Of a stretch of DNA of 64,000 nucleotides, positions 57,091-64,000 are shown piece after piece. Source of the stretch: Thioclava sp. GXIMD4216 (GTDB lineage: Bacteria; Pseudomonadota; Alphaproteobacteria; Rhodobacterales; Rhodobacteraceae); NCBI RefSeq assembly GCF_037949285.1, contig NZ_CP149926.1:661501-725500 (forward strand), given 5' to 3'. Every line of letters begins with the position of its first letter. The stretch's first letter is position 1. The notes under the pieces are model-generated. The model did not search any database. It saw only the letters and a program-made list of their open reading frames with translations, and was not told the origin of the DNA. A program made the position numbers and the translations under genes.

Positions 57091-58275
57091 TCAGGCGGGT
57101 TTGACTTGGGCGACGGCCTCTAGCAGAGCCTCCGAGATGAACTCCAGATCGGGCTGCGTCAGCCGCGCCGGCAGGCGGATGTCACAGGCGCGCATCAGCA
57201 TGGCGCGGGTCTTGGGCAGCTCGGGCAGCTCGCCCAAAAACTGCCAGTTCCAGAAGGCGCGGGCATTATCGGTCGATAGCCCGAAGACCGAAACCGACAC
57301 CCCCCGTGCTTTTGCCTCGGCCTGAAAGGCGCGGGCCTCGTCGTCGCTCCATTCCCCAGCCAGCAGGAATTGCAGCGAATCCGGTGCGCGGGTTTCAGGC
57401 GGCAGGGCAGGCGGCACCTTCAGCCAGCGGCTTTCCCCCAGACGGGCGGCCACATGGTCATGGTTGCGCAGCCCATCGCGCGCGCGGCGGGTGATCTCGC
57501 CGATCTGCGGCAGCAGGATCGCCGCCGACAGGTTCTGCATCCGGCAGTTATAGAGCGGCAGTTTGTTCTGCCACGCCTCGCAGCGCGTCATCAGGCCCGA
57601 GTGCTTTTTCCAGTTATGCTCATAGGCGCCTGACATGATGATGGCGCGTGCGGCCAGATCGGGGTCATCGGTGATCATCACCCCGCCTTCACCCGCGTTC
57701 AGAAGCTTGTAGCTTTGGAAGGAGAAACAGCCGATGCGCCCGATCGTGCCGATCTTGCGGTTGTGCCAGCGGGTGCCAAGACTATGGGCGGCATCCTCGA
57801 TCACCGGCAGGCCATGCGCCTCGGCCTGTTCCATGATGGCATCCATATCCGAGGTATGGCCCCGCATATGGCTGATCAGCACGGCATCGGCGCTGGCGAT
57901 CTTGGCGGCGAAATCCTCAAGGTCGATGCGGAAATCCTCGCCCACCTCGACCAGAACCGGCACGCCGCCCGCATGAATGATAGCCGAGGGCACGGCGGCA
58001 AAGGTAAAGGCCGGCACCAGAACCCGCGCGCCCAAAGGCAGATCCAGCGCCTTCATCGCCAGAAACAGCGCCTGCGAACAGCTGGACACAGCCACCGCAT
58101 AGCGGACCCCCATATGGGCGGCGAAGGCCTCTTCGAGCCGCGCGACAGGCGAACCTTCGGAGGTATAGCGGAACAGGTCTCCCGTGGTCAGCAGGCGGTC
58201 GATCTCGGCGCGGGCGGCTTCGGGGATCGGCTCGGCGTCATAGCAGTTGGGGGCGATCTGTGCATCGCGTGGCAT
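57091..58275 (-). CDS. DegT/DnrJ/EryC1/StrS aminotransferase-family protein
   Basis: This 394-residue PLP-dependent enzyme belongs to the sugar-aminotransferase family. The PLP-binding lysine is Lys190 in FSFQSYKLLNAGEGG, with the Asp in VIEDAAHSLG. Members transaminate nucleotide keto-sugars for surface glycans or antibiotics, and some act on small metabolites. The ATG at 58275 has AGGAGA upstream. It lies between an aldehyde dehydrogenase and the gamma-glutamyl-polyamine genes, without other sugar-nucleotide genes close by, so its substrate is uncertain. Confidence 0.88.
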   Translation of the reverse strand: MPRDAQIAPNCYDAEPIPEAARAEIDRLLTTGDLFRYTSEGSPVARLEEAFAAHMGVRYAVAVSSCSQALFLAMKALDLPLGARVLVPAFTFAAVPSAIIHAGGVPVLVEVGEDFRIDLEDFAAKIASADAVLISHMRGHTSDMDAIMEQAEAHGLPVIEDAAHSLGTRWHNRKIGTIGRIGCFSFQSYKLLNAGEGGVMITDDPDLAARAIIMSGAYEHNWKKHSGLMTRCEAWQNKLPLYNCRMQNLSAAILLPQIGEITRRARDGLRNHDHVAARLGESRWLKVPPALPPETRAPDSLQFLLAGEWSDDEARAFQAEAKARGVSVSVFGLSTDNARAFWNWQFLGELPELPKTRAMLMRACDIRLPARLTQPDLEFISEALLEAVAQVKPA

Positions 58276-58418
58276 GAGGGTCTCCTGACACAATTTGCAG
58301 CTTCATTGCCCGAGCAGTATGCTAAGGCCAAGTGAAACTAATGTGTCAACCCGTGTGTAGGCTTACAAGAGCCGCAGCAAATTCCCCTACTGGCCGGGGG
58401 GCGTTTCTGGTGGGGCCG

Positions 58419-59723
58419 TTACAGGCCCAGCCGGTCGCGCATCGCATACCATGTCATCGCGGCTGCCAGAAGCGGACTGCGCAGCATCGCGCCACCGGGG
58501 AATTTCGGAACATTCAGGGATGCGAAGATGTCGAATTTCTCGGCCTGACCGCTGATCGCTTCGGCCATGATCCGCCCCGCCAGCACCCCCATTGCGACCC
58601 CATGCCCCGAAAACCCCGAGGCCGACAGGATGTTATCGCCTGCAGGGCGGATGAAGGCGGGCATGCGGTTCATGGTAATTGCCAAAGTCCCGCCCCACGC
58701 ATAGTCGATCCGGATATCCTTGAGGCCGGGATAGACCTCAAGCATCGGTTTGCGCACGGTTTTCACGATGTCGGGAAAACGGTAGCCATAGCTTTCGCCG
58801 CCCCCGAACAGCAGCCGGTTATCTTCCGAAAGCCGCCAGTAATTGACCACGAATTTCGTATCGGCCACGGCGACATGCTCGCGCAGCACCTCCGAAGCCC
58901 GCGCGCCCAATGGCTCGGTCGCGACGATGAAATTGTTGATCGGCATGACGCGGGCCGCGACCTTGGGCTTGAGATCGCCCAGATAGCCGTTGCAGGCCAG
59001 CACCAGATACTCCGCCCGCAGCACGCCGTCATCGGTGGTGATGGTGACCTCTGGCCCCGTTTCCACCGATTGAACATGGCTTTCCTCGTAAAGCACCGCC
59101 CCCGCCTTTTCGGCGGCAAGGGCAATCCCTTGGGCAAAGTTCAACGGATGTAGATGTCCGGCACCGCGGTCGATATCGCCGCCTTTATAGCGGTCGGAGG
59201 GCAGGATTTCCTGCAACTCGCTCTTGGTCAGCGGTTCGACCAGATCATAGCCGTAATCGCGGGAGAGTTTCTCGGCCATATGGTGGGAATGGCGGACCTC
59301 GTGCTTGTGCAGGCAGGCATGCACGATGCCCTCGTGGAAGGTCACCGGAATATCATGCGCGGCAATCAGGCATTTGACCAAGCCTTTGGCTTCCTGACCG
59401 AATTCCCACAGCCGATGCGCCATCTCGCGGCCATAGGCGGCCTCGAGATCGTCCTGTTCCAGCCGCTGACCGGAGCCGACCTGCCCGCCATTGCGCCCCG
59501 AGGCTCCGAAGCCCACCCGATGCGCCTCGACAAGGCGCACCGAATAGCCGCGTTCGGCCAGATGCAGGGCCGCCGACAGCCCCGTGAACCCGCCACCGAT
59601 GATCGCGACATCCGCTTTTTCCGCACCGCGCAGCTTGGGGCGGCGTTTGTCGGAAAAAGCGGTGGCGGCGTAATAGCTGGGCGCATGTTCGCCCGTGGTA
59701 TCATTGGCAAAAAGCAGGTTCAT
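58419..59723 (-). CDS. FAD-dependent oxidoreductase, likely gamma-glutamylputrescine oxidase
   Basis: This 434-residue DAO-family oxidase has an N-terminal FAD motif IIGGGFTGLSAALHLAERG (about 41-59) and the family segment GFGASGRNGGQVGSG. PuuB, which oxidises gamma-glutamylputrescine, is in this family. It starts 11 bases after the glutamine-synthetase-like gene, which supports that substrate. The ATG at 59723 has AAGG upstream; an open frame extends 15 codons further without support. Glycine, sarcosine or other amine oxidases share the fold, so the call rests partly on neighbours. Confidence 0.82.
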   Translation of the reverse strand: MNLLFANDTTGEHAPSYYAATAFSDKRRPKLRGAEKADVAIIGGGFTGLSAALHLAERGYSVRLVEAHRVGFGASGRNGGQVGSGQRLEQDDLEAAYGREMAHRLWEFGQEAKGLVKCLIAAHDIPVTFHEGIVHACLHKHEVRHSHHMAEKLSRDYGYDLVEPLTKSELQEILPSDRYKGGDIDRGAGHLHPLNFAQGIALAAEKAGAVLYEESHVQSVETGPEVTITTDDGVLRAEYLVLACNGYLGDLKPKVAARVMPINNFIVATEPLGARASEVLREHVAVADTKFVVNYWRLSEDNRLLFGGGESYGYRFPDIVKTVRKPMLEVYPGLKDIRIDYAWGGTLAITMNRMPAFIRPAGDNILSASGFSGHGVAMGVLAGRIMAEAISGQAEKFDIFASLNVPKFPGGAMLRSPLLAAAMTWYAMRDRLGL

Positions 59724-59734
59724 CGGGGGCCTTG

Positions 59735-61087
59735 TCAGACGTTCAGCAGCAGGTGTTCGCGTTCCCACGGGCTGATGACCTGAAGGAACTCTTTGTATTC
59801 ATTGCGTTTGACGGCCTCGTAGACAATGCAGAACTCTTCGCCCAGCACATCGCGGATCGGGTCGTGACCGGCCAGAAGATCCAGCGCATCGCCGAGGTTG
59901 GCAGGCAGCTCGTCGGTGCCGGAATAGGCGTCCCCCAGATATTCGGGGCGGGGCAGCTGTTTTTCCTTCATGCCCAGATAGGCGCAGGCCAGCGTCGCCG
60001 CGAGCCCCAGATAGGGGTTGCAATCCATCCCTGCCAGCCGGTTCTCGATCCGCCGTGCAGCGGGGCTGGAGATCGGTACGCGCAGGCCCGTGGTGCGGTT
60101 GTCGCGGCCCCATTCAAGGTTGATGGGGGCGGCGAAATCCGGAATGTAGCGGCGGTAGCTGTTCACATAGGGCGCCAGCAACCCGATGACCGCAGGCAGG
60201 TGGCGTTGCAGCCCGCCGATGCAATGCAGGAAGGTTTCCGTCTCGTTGCCCTTCTCGTCCGAGAAGATGTTGTTGCCATTGGTGTCGATCACCGACTGGT
60301 GGATATGCATGGCCGACCCCGGCTCGCCCTCGATGGGCTTGGCCATGAAGGTGGCGAAACAGTCGTGACGCAGCGCCGCCTCGCGGATCATCCGTTTGAA
60401 GAAGAAGATCTGGTCGGCCAGCTCGATCGGGTCGCCATGGGCGAGGTTGATCTCGATCTGGCCCGCGCCGCCTTCCTGCAGGATGCCGTCAATCTCGAAC
60501 CCCTGCATCTCGGCAAAGTCATAGATATCGTCGATCACCTTGCCATATTCATCCACCGCCGACATCGAATAGGCCTGTTTGGCCGCAGCGCGCCGCCCCG
60601 TGCGGCCCATCGGCGGGATGATCGGCTGGTTGGGGTCAGTATTGCGCGCCACAAGGAAGAATTCCATCTCGGGCGCGACAATCGGCGTCCAGCCTTCGGC
60701 CTTATACAGATCGACCACCCGTTTGAGCACATTGCGCGGCGCGATGGGCACCAGATTACCGGCCTGATCCTTCACGTCATGGATCACCTGCAGCGTCCAG
60801 TCGGCGGTCCAGGGCGCGGCCGTGGCGGTCGAGAAGTCGGGTTCCAGGATCATATCCGGTTCGGTAAAGGCCCCCGAGGGGTTATCCGTCCACTCGCCGG
60901 TGATGGTTTGCAGGAAGATCGAGTTCGGCAGGTAGAAATGTTTCTGATGCGCGAATTTCGAGGCAGGCATCGCCTTGCCGCGCGCAACCCCCGCGATGTC
61001 GGGGACGATACATTCGACCTCGTCCAGCCGCCGGCCTTCCAGATAGTCCTGCGCGGCCTGCGGGCATTTCTTGATCCAGTCGCTCAT
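59735..61087 (-). CDS. glutamine-synthetase-family enzyme, likely gamma-glutamylpolyamine synthetase
   Basis: This 450-residue GS-fold ligase would join glutamate to an amine using ATP. Metal and substrate motifs are present: PEMEFFLV, EGGAGQIEINLAHGDP, GSAMHIHQS and NRLAGMDCNPYLGL. The N-terminal part lacks the exact GS-I signature, which fits the PuuA-like group that acts on putrescine. It overlaps the upstream amidotransferase gene by ATGA and is followed by an FAD oxidase, the arrangement of gamma-glutamylated putrescine breakdown. Substrate choice among putrescine, spermidine and ethanolamine is inference. Confidence 0.85.
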   Translation of the reverse strand: MSDWIKKCPQAAQDYLEGRRLDEVECIVPDIAGVARGKAMPASKFAHQKHFYLPNSIFLQTITGEWTDNPSGAFTEPDMILEPDFSTATAAPWTADWTLQVIHDVKDQAGNLVPIAPRNVLKRVVDLYKAEGWTPIVAPEMEFFLVARNTDPNQPIIPPMGRTGRRAAAKQAYSMSAVDEYGKVIDDIYDFAEMQGFEIDGILQEGGAGQIEINLAHGDPIELADQIFFFKRMIREAALRHDCFATFMAKPIEGEPGSAMHIHQSVIDTNGNNIFSDEKGNETETFLHCIGGLQRHLPAVIGLLAPYVNSYRRYIPDFAAPINLEWGRDNRTTGLRVPISSPAARRIENRLAGMDCNPYLGLAATLACAYLGMKEKQLPRPEYLGDAYSGTDELPANLGDALDLLAGHDPIRDVLGEEFCIVYEAVKRNEYKEFLQVISPWEREHLLLNV

Positions 61088-61794
61088 GCGGTTTTCCTTT
61101 TTTCTGCGGCAAGGAACATCTGTGCGATGCGGTCGGCGATGGCCGACGAATTCTTGCTTTCGTCCAGTTTTGTTTCGGCGGCGTCAATCAGCGCATTCGG
61201 GATCGGTCCGTCGCGGCGGGTGGCCAGCATATCGCCGATCAGCGCATCGTCGAATTCGGGATGCGGCTGGATGGTGAAAATCTGGTTGCCCTTGACCATT
61301 GCGGCATAGCGGCAGAAGTCATTGCTGCCCACACAGTCGAAGCCTTCCGGCATCTGCGTCACCTGATCCTGATGCCATGCGTTCAGCGTGACGGGGGTGC
61401 CGTCGATCAGGTAATGCTGTGCGCCCACGGCCCAGCCGCCTGCAAATTTCTCGACCTTGCCTCCCAGTGCCTGTGCGATGATCTGGTGCCCGAAGCAGAT
61501 CCCCGCCATCGGCACGCCCGAGGCCGCGACCTTGCGGATGAACGCTTCGAGCGGCGGGATAAAGGCGTGGTCTTCATAGGCACCGTATTTCGAGCCGCTG
61601 AGAATCCAGCCATCGCATTCATCGGGACGGGCGGGCAGTTCGCCTTTTTCGTCCACATCATAGATGCGATAGGTGAAATCGTAGCGGGAGAAGAGGCGCT
61701 GGAACATGTCAGAATACTGGCCATGTTTTTCGCGAAGCGGCTCGGCCATAGGCCCGAGCTTGAGAATGCCGATCAGCATGTAGAAACCATTCAT
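61084..61794 (-). CDS. class I glutamine amidotransferase, likely polyamine-catabolic
   Basis: This 236-residue protein has a class I glutamine amidotransferase domain. The nucleophile Cys100 lies in AGICFGHQII, and the His is in IQPHPEFDD. It acts alone, without a synthetase domain. In the Puu pathway the hydrolase PuuD frees glutamate from gamma-glutamyl-GABA; this protein could serve a similar step, but it is closer to GMP-synthase-like amidotransferases than to PuuD. It is the first gene of the three-gene operon, coupled to the GS-like gene by ATGA. The start is uncertain: an ATG at 61779 is also possible. Confidence 0.78.
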   Translation of the reverse strand: MNGFYMLIGILKLGPMAEPLREKHGQYSDMFQRLFSRYDFTYRIYDVDEKGELPARPDECDGWILSGSKYGAYEDHAFIPPLEAFIRKVAASGVPMAGICFGHQIIAQALGGKVEKFAGGWAVGAQHYLIDGTPVTLNAWHQDQVTQMPEGFDCVGSNDFCRYAAMVKGNQIFTIQPHPEFDDALIGDMLATRRDGPIPNALIDAAETKLDESKNSSAIADRIAQMFLAAEKRKTA

Positions 61795-61975
61795 TGAGGC
61801 GATATCGCCGGTATCCCGAGCCTAGTGCTGCAAGACGGTGGCGGCAAGGGCTGTCGCGGGGGGCGTGTCTCGGGCATCGTTCTGATAATTGGCGGGGCAG
61901 GTGATCCGCCCGCGATATCCGCAGTTTTCGCGGCTTGGGCCTTTCTATTGCCGTCAGGCGCGTTACCTTCGCGCC

Positions 61976-62398
61976 ATGTTGAGAATCACCGATACGATTT
62001 CGATTGCCGACTGGGAGATCACCGAAAGCTTCACCCGTTCCCAAGGGCCGGGCGGGCAGAATGTGAACAAGGTCTCGACGGCGGTCGAATTGCGCTTCGA
62101 GGCGGAGCGCTCGCCGCACCTGCCCGCGATGGTGAAGGCGCGGCTGAAAACGCTTGCAGGGCGGCGCTGGACACAGGACGGGGCGGTGCTGATCCGCTGC
62201 GAGGAAACCCGCTCGCAGGCGCGCAACCGCGAATTGGCGCGCGAACGGCTGGCCGAGCTGGTGCTGGCGGCCACCCATCGTCCGAAGCGCCGCATCGCAA
62301 CCAAGCCCACCAAGGGCAGTCAGCGGCGGCGGCTGAAGGCCAAAACGATCCGTGGCGAGGTGAAGGCCCTACGAGGAAAGGTGGGTGGCGATGAGTGA
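61976..62398 (+). CDS. arfB: alternative ribosome-rescue factor ArfB
   Basis: This 140-residue protein is a peptidyl-tRNA hydrolase that frees ribosomes stalled at mRNA ends. The catalytic GGQ motif is residues 26-28 in SQGPGGQNVNKVS, and the basic C-terminal tail (RPKRRIATKPTKGSQRRRLKAKT) reaches into the empty mRNA channel. The ATG at 61976 is chosen because the family starts here. It overlaps the next gene by 8 bases. It complements the tmRNA pathway, which is not in this window. Confidence 0.92.
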   Translation: MLRITDTISIADWEITESFTRSQGPGGQNVNKVSTAVELRFEAERSPHLPAMVKARLKTLAGRRWTQDGAVLIRCEETRSQARNRELARERLAELVLAATHRPKRRIATKPTKGSQRRRLKAKTIRGEVKALRGKVGGDE

Positions 62399-62819
62399 GG
62401 TGGTCTCTCTGATCCGGCGTGATGGCCCTTGGGGCTGGGATGCGGCGCAGACCCGTTATCTCTGTTGTGACGGGCTTTATGGTGAGGAGCTGGACCGTAA
62501 GGGGGACGGGGCGGTTGCGGTGGACCCGCAGGTTCTGGCCTTTCTGGCCGTCCGGCTGGCGGCGCTGCCGTTTCGGGGGATCACGATTGACCCTGCACCG
62601 GCAGAGATCGGCCTTGTTTTCGCACCGCCGGACGGGGCGGAGAAGGCCCGACAGCTGCGGGCAGGCTTGCTGGAACACCTGTTGGTGCTGCCTGTACCGG
62701 AGGGGGTGCGGCTGTCCTTGCGCCCCAGCGCGGGGTTTTCCCTGCAGAATGCGGCGTTGCTGGTCGAGATGATCTCCGAGGTGCTGCTGGACATCGCGCC
62801 TGCGGGGGCCGCATGGTAG
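62391..62819 (+). CDS. small conserved-type protein of unknown function
   Basis: I do not recognise this 142-residue protein. It is soluble, with an N-terminal GPWGWDAAQTRYLCCDGLYGEE region holding two adjacent cysteines, a middle part rich in Leu and Ala, and a helical C-terminus. Its ATG at 62391 overlaps the arfB stop by 8 bases, with AGGAAAGG further upstream, so it is translated with arfB. The NUDIX gene follows after 43 bases. The codon use matches core genes. Confidence 0.65.
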   Translation: MSEVVSLIRRDGPWGWDAAQTRYLCCDGLYGEELDRKGDGAVAVDPQVLAFLAVRLAALPFRGITIDPAPAEIGLVFAPPDGAEKARQLRAGLLEHLLVLPVPEGVRLSLRPSAGFSLQNAALLVEMISEVLLDIAPAGAAW

Positions 62820-62862
62820 GGCGGCTCTGGCAGGAACCGACGCAAGCGGAAAGGGAAAAGTC

Positions 62863-63324
62863 ATGATCCGCCGCCTGATGGATGTGCTGGGTAGCCTTCT
62901 GGGCCGTCGCCCTGCCGCCTTGCAGGTGGCGGCGCTGTGCACGCGCGGGCGCGGCGAAAAAACCGAAGTCCTGTTGATTACCTCGCGCGGGACGGGGCGC
63001 TGGGTGACCCCGAAAGGGTGGCCGATGCGTGGCCGGTCGCTTTCGGGGGCGGCGGCACAGGAGGCATGGGAAGAGGCAGGGGCCCGCGGGCGCATCACCG
63101 AGCGGGCGGTTGGCCATTTCACCTATGACAAGGGGCTGGATAGCGGGCTGGATATTGCTGTGGAGGTGGCCGTGTTCCATCTGTCGCAGGCAGAACTGTC
63201 GCCGGATTTCCCCGAAGCCGGAGAGCGCGAACGGCGCTGGTTTGCACCGGAAGCAGCGGCACAGGCCGTTGCCGAAGAGGGGCTGTCTGACATAATTCTG
63301 TCATTGACCAGTATCAAACGTTGA
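62863..63324 (+). CDS. NUDIX hydrolase with non-canonical box
   Basis: This 153-residue protein has a NUDIX fold related to diphosphoinositol-polyphosphate and dinucleoside-polyphosphate hydrolases. The box is altered: in GWPMRGRSLSGAAAQEAWEEAG the second half (EAWEEAG) keeps the catalytic glutamates, but the first Glu is Arg and the Arg before the pair is Gln. TPKGW before the box and WFAPEAAAQAV after are family-like. It forms a short operon with arfB and the small unknown gene. The substrate is unknown. Confidence 0.85.
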   Translation: MIRRLMDVLGSLLGRRPAALQVAALCTRGRGEKTEVLLITSRGTGRWVTPKGWPMRGRSLSGAAAQEAWEEAGARGRITERAVGHFTYDKGLDSGLDIAVEVAVFHLSQAELSPDFPEAGERERRWFAPEAAAQAVAEEGLSDIILSLTSIKR

Positions 63325-63383
63325 TTTCTAGCCGCGTCCCTTTTATGGCCCGCCCCTGAATGTAACAGTTTTGTGGCGGATTC

Positions 63384-64000
63384 ATGTCTTTGAACGAACA
63401 AGACGGCAAGGGTGTAAACCAGTGGAAGACGCTTGACCGCGATTTGAAGCGGCTCGGGCGTCTTGAGCATGGCGCACAGCATGTGTCGCGCAGTCTGGTT
63501 GCACCGGGAATTGCGCTGGCCTTTATCGGTCTGGCGGGGCTTGTAGCCGCGCTGCTGATGGGGGCCGGGCCGGGGCAGGGGGTTGTGGTCGTCGGGGCCG
63601 CGATCGGTGCTTATATGGCGCTGAATATCGGGGCCAATGACGTTGCCAACAACATGGGGCCGGCGGTCGGTTCCAAAGCATTGCCGATGCTGGGCGCGCT
63701 GGTGATTGCCGCCGTGTTCGAGACCAGCGGGGCGCTTCTGGCGGGCGGCGATGTGGTGAAAACCGTGGCCACAGGCATTGTGGACCCGCTCGCGCTGCAA
63801 GATCCCACAAAATATATCTGGGTGATGATGGCCGCGTCGCTGGCAGCGGCGCTGTGGCTGAACCTTGCGACATGGATCGGGGCTCCGGTCTCGACCACCC
63901 ACTCGATCGTGGGCGGTGTCGTCGGGGCAGGGGCGATGGCGGCAGGGTTCCATGCGATCGACTGGACGATGATCTTCCGGATCGCGGCCAGCTGGGTGAT
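63384..64000 (+). CDS. PiT-family inorganic phosphate transporter (3'-truncated by window)
   Basis: The frame starts at the ATG 63384 and runs off the right edge after about 205 codons. It encodes a membrane protein with several hydrophobic segments and the PiT hallmark ALNIGANDVANNMGPAVGSKAL in the first repeat, plus STTHSIVGGVVGAG. These proteins import phosphate with a proton or cation. The N-terminus has an unusual 45-residue charged extension before the first membrane segment. The gene follows the NUDIX hydrolase by 59 bases; no PhoU-like gene is seen within the window. Confidence 0.9.
   Translation, partial: MSLNEQDGKGVNQWKTLDRDLKRLGRLEHGAQHVSRSLVAPGIALAFIGLAGLVAALLMGAGPGQGVVVVGAAIGAYMALNIGANDVANNMGPAVGSKALPMLGALVIAAVFETSGALLAGGDVVKTVATGIVDPLALQDPTKYIWVMMAASLAAALWLNLATWIGAPVSTTHSIVGGVVGAGAMAAGFHAIDWTMIFRIAASWV

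Overview
The window reads as a chromosomal segment of an alphaproteobacterium of the Rhodobacteraceae (Rhodobacterales). The evidence is gene content and order: a dnaA-dnaN-recF-gyrB block next to rpsT, mutM, ubiE and ubiB; the alphaproteobacterial flagellin regulators FlaF and FlbT; GANTC sites clustered upstream of dnaA; and high-GC codon use that leaves very long spurious ORFs antisense to real genes. I do not assign a genus. There is one tRNA (Ala-GGC), and I see no rRNA, no complete insertion sequence and no CRISPR array.

Positions 1 to about 7.9 kb are accessory. They carry a PD-(D/E)XK nuclease-like protein, a small single-domain tyrosine recombinase, an unrecognised helical protein with a C-terminal zinc ribbon, an unrecognised helical protein with a glycine-rich hydrophobic segment, and a two-gene SIR2-HerA anti-phage system (also called Nezha). 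Gaps between these genes are long and contain short decayed repeats and hairpins. The region lies on the 3' side of the tRNA-Ala(GGC) gene at 8.7 kb, separated from it by a small P-loop NTPase gene.

From 9.2 to 15.4 kb is a flagellar segment with two divergent arms: a leftward arm (FlgJ-like, FlgN-like, flagellin, FlaF, FlbT, DUF1217 protein) and a rightward arm (FliK, FlgD). From 15.4 to 27.8 kb are ubiquinone genes (ubiB, ubiE), mutM, an enoyl-CoA hydratase, rpsT, the probable origin/dnaA control region, and dnaA, dnaN, recF, a VOC protein, a LysE-type exporter and gyrB. From 27.8 to 36.7 kb are valS, a 2',3'-cyclic phosphodiesterase/nucleotidase, an Lrp-type regulator divergent from an ornithine-decarboxylase-type enzyme, ubiG and a proline iminopeptidase.

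From 36.7 to 51.8 kb is the translation and RNA-decay supercluster rimP-nusA-ylxR-infB, rbfA, truB, rpsO and pnp, interrupted by dapB (opposite strand), a phosphodiester glycosidase-like gene, a DUF1643 gene, an RTX-repeat gene and putP. From 51.9 to 54.7 kb are three surface-polysaccharide-type glycosyltransferase genes. From 54.7 to 61.8 kb are a 1-Cys peroxiredoxin, an aldehyde dehydrogenase, a DegT-family aminotransferase and a coupled amidotransferase, glutamine-synthetase-like and FAD-oxidase set that fits gamma-glutamylated polyamine catabolism. The right end has arfB, a small unknown gene, a NUDIX hydrolase and the start of a PiT phosphate transporter cut by the window edge.

The part most worth a second look is the left accessory region: a recognisable SIR2-HerA module sits beside uncharacterised proteins that are plausible but unproven defence components. 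Secondary points are the GANTC cluster upstream of dnaA, candidate CtrA boxes at flagellar promoters, and a structured leader with a terminator-like hairpin before rimP.
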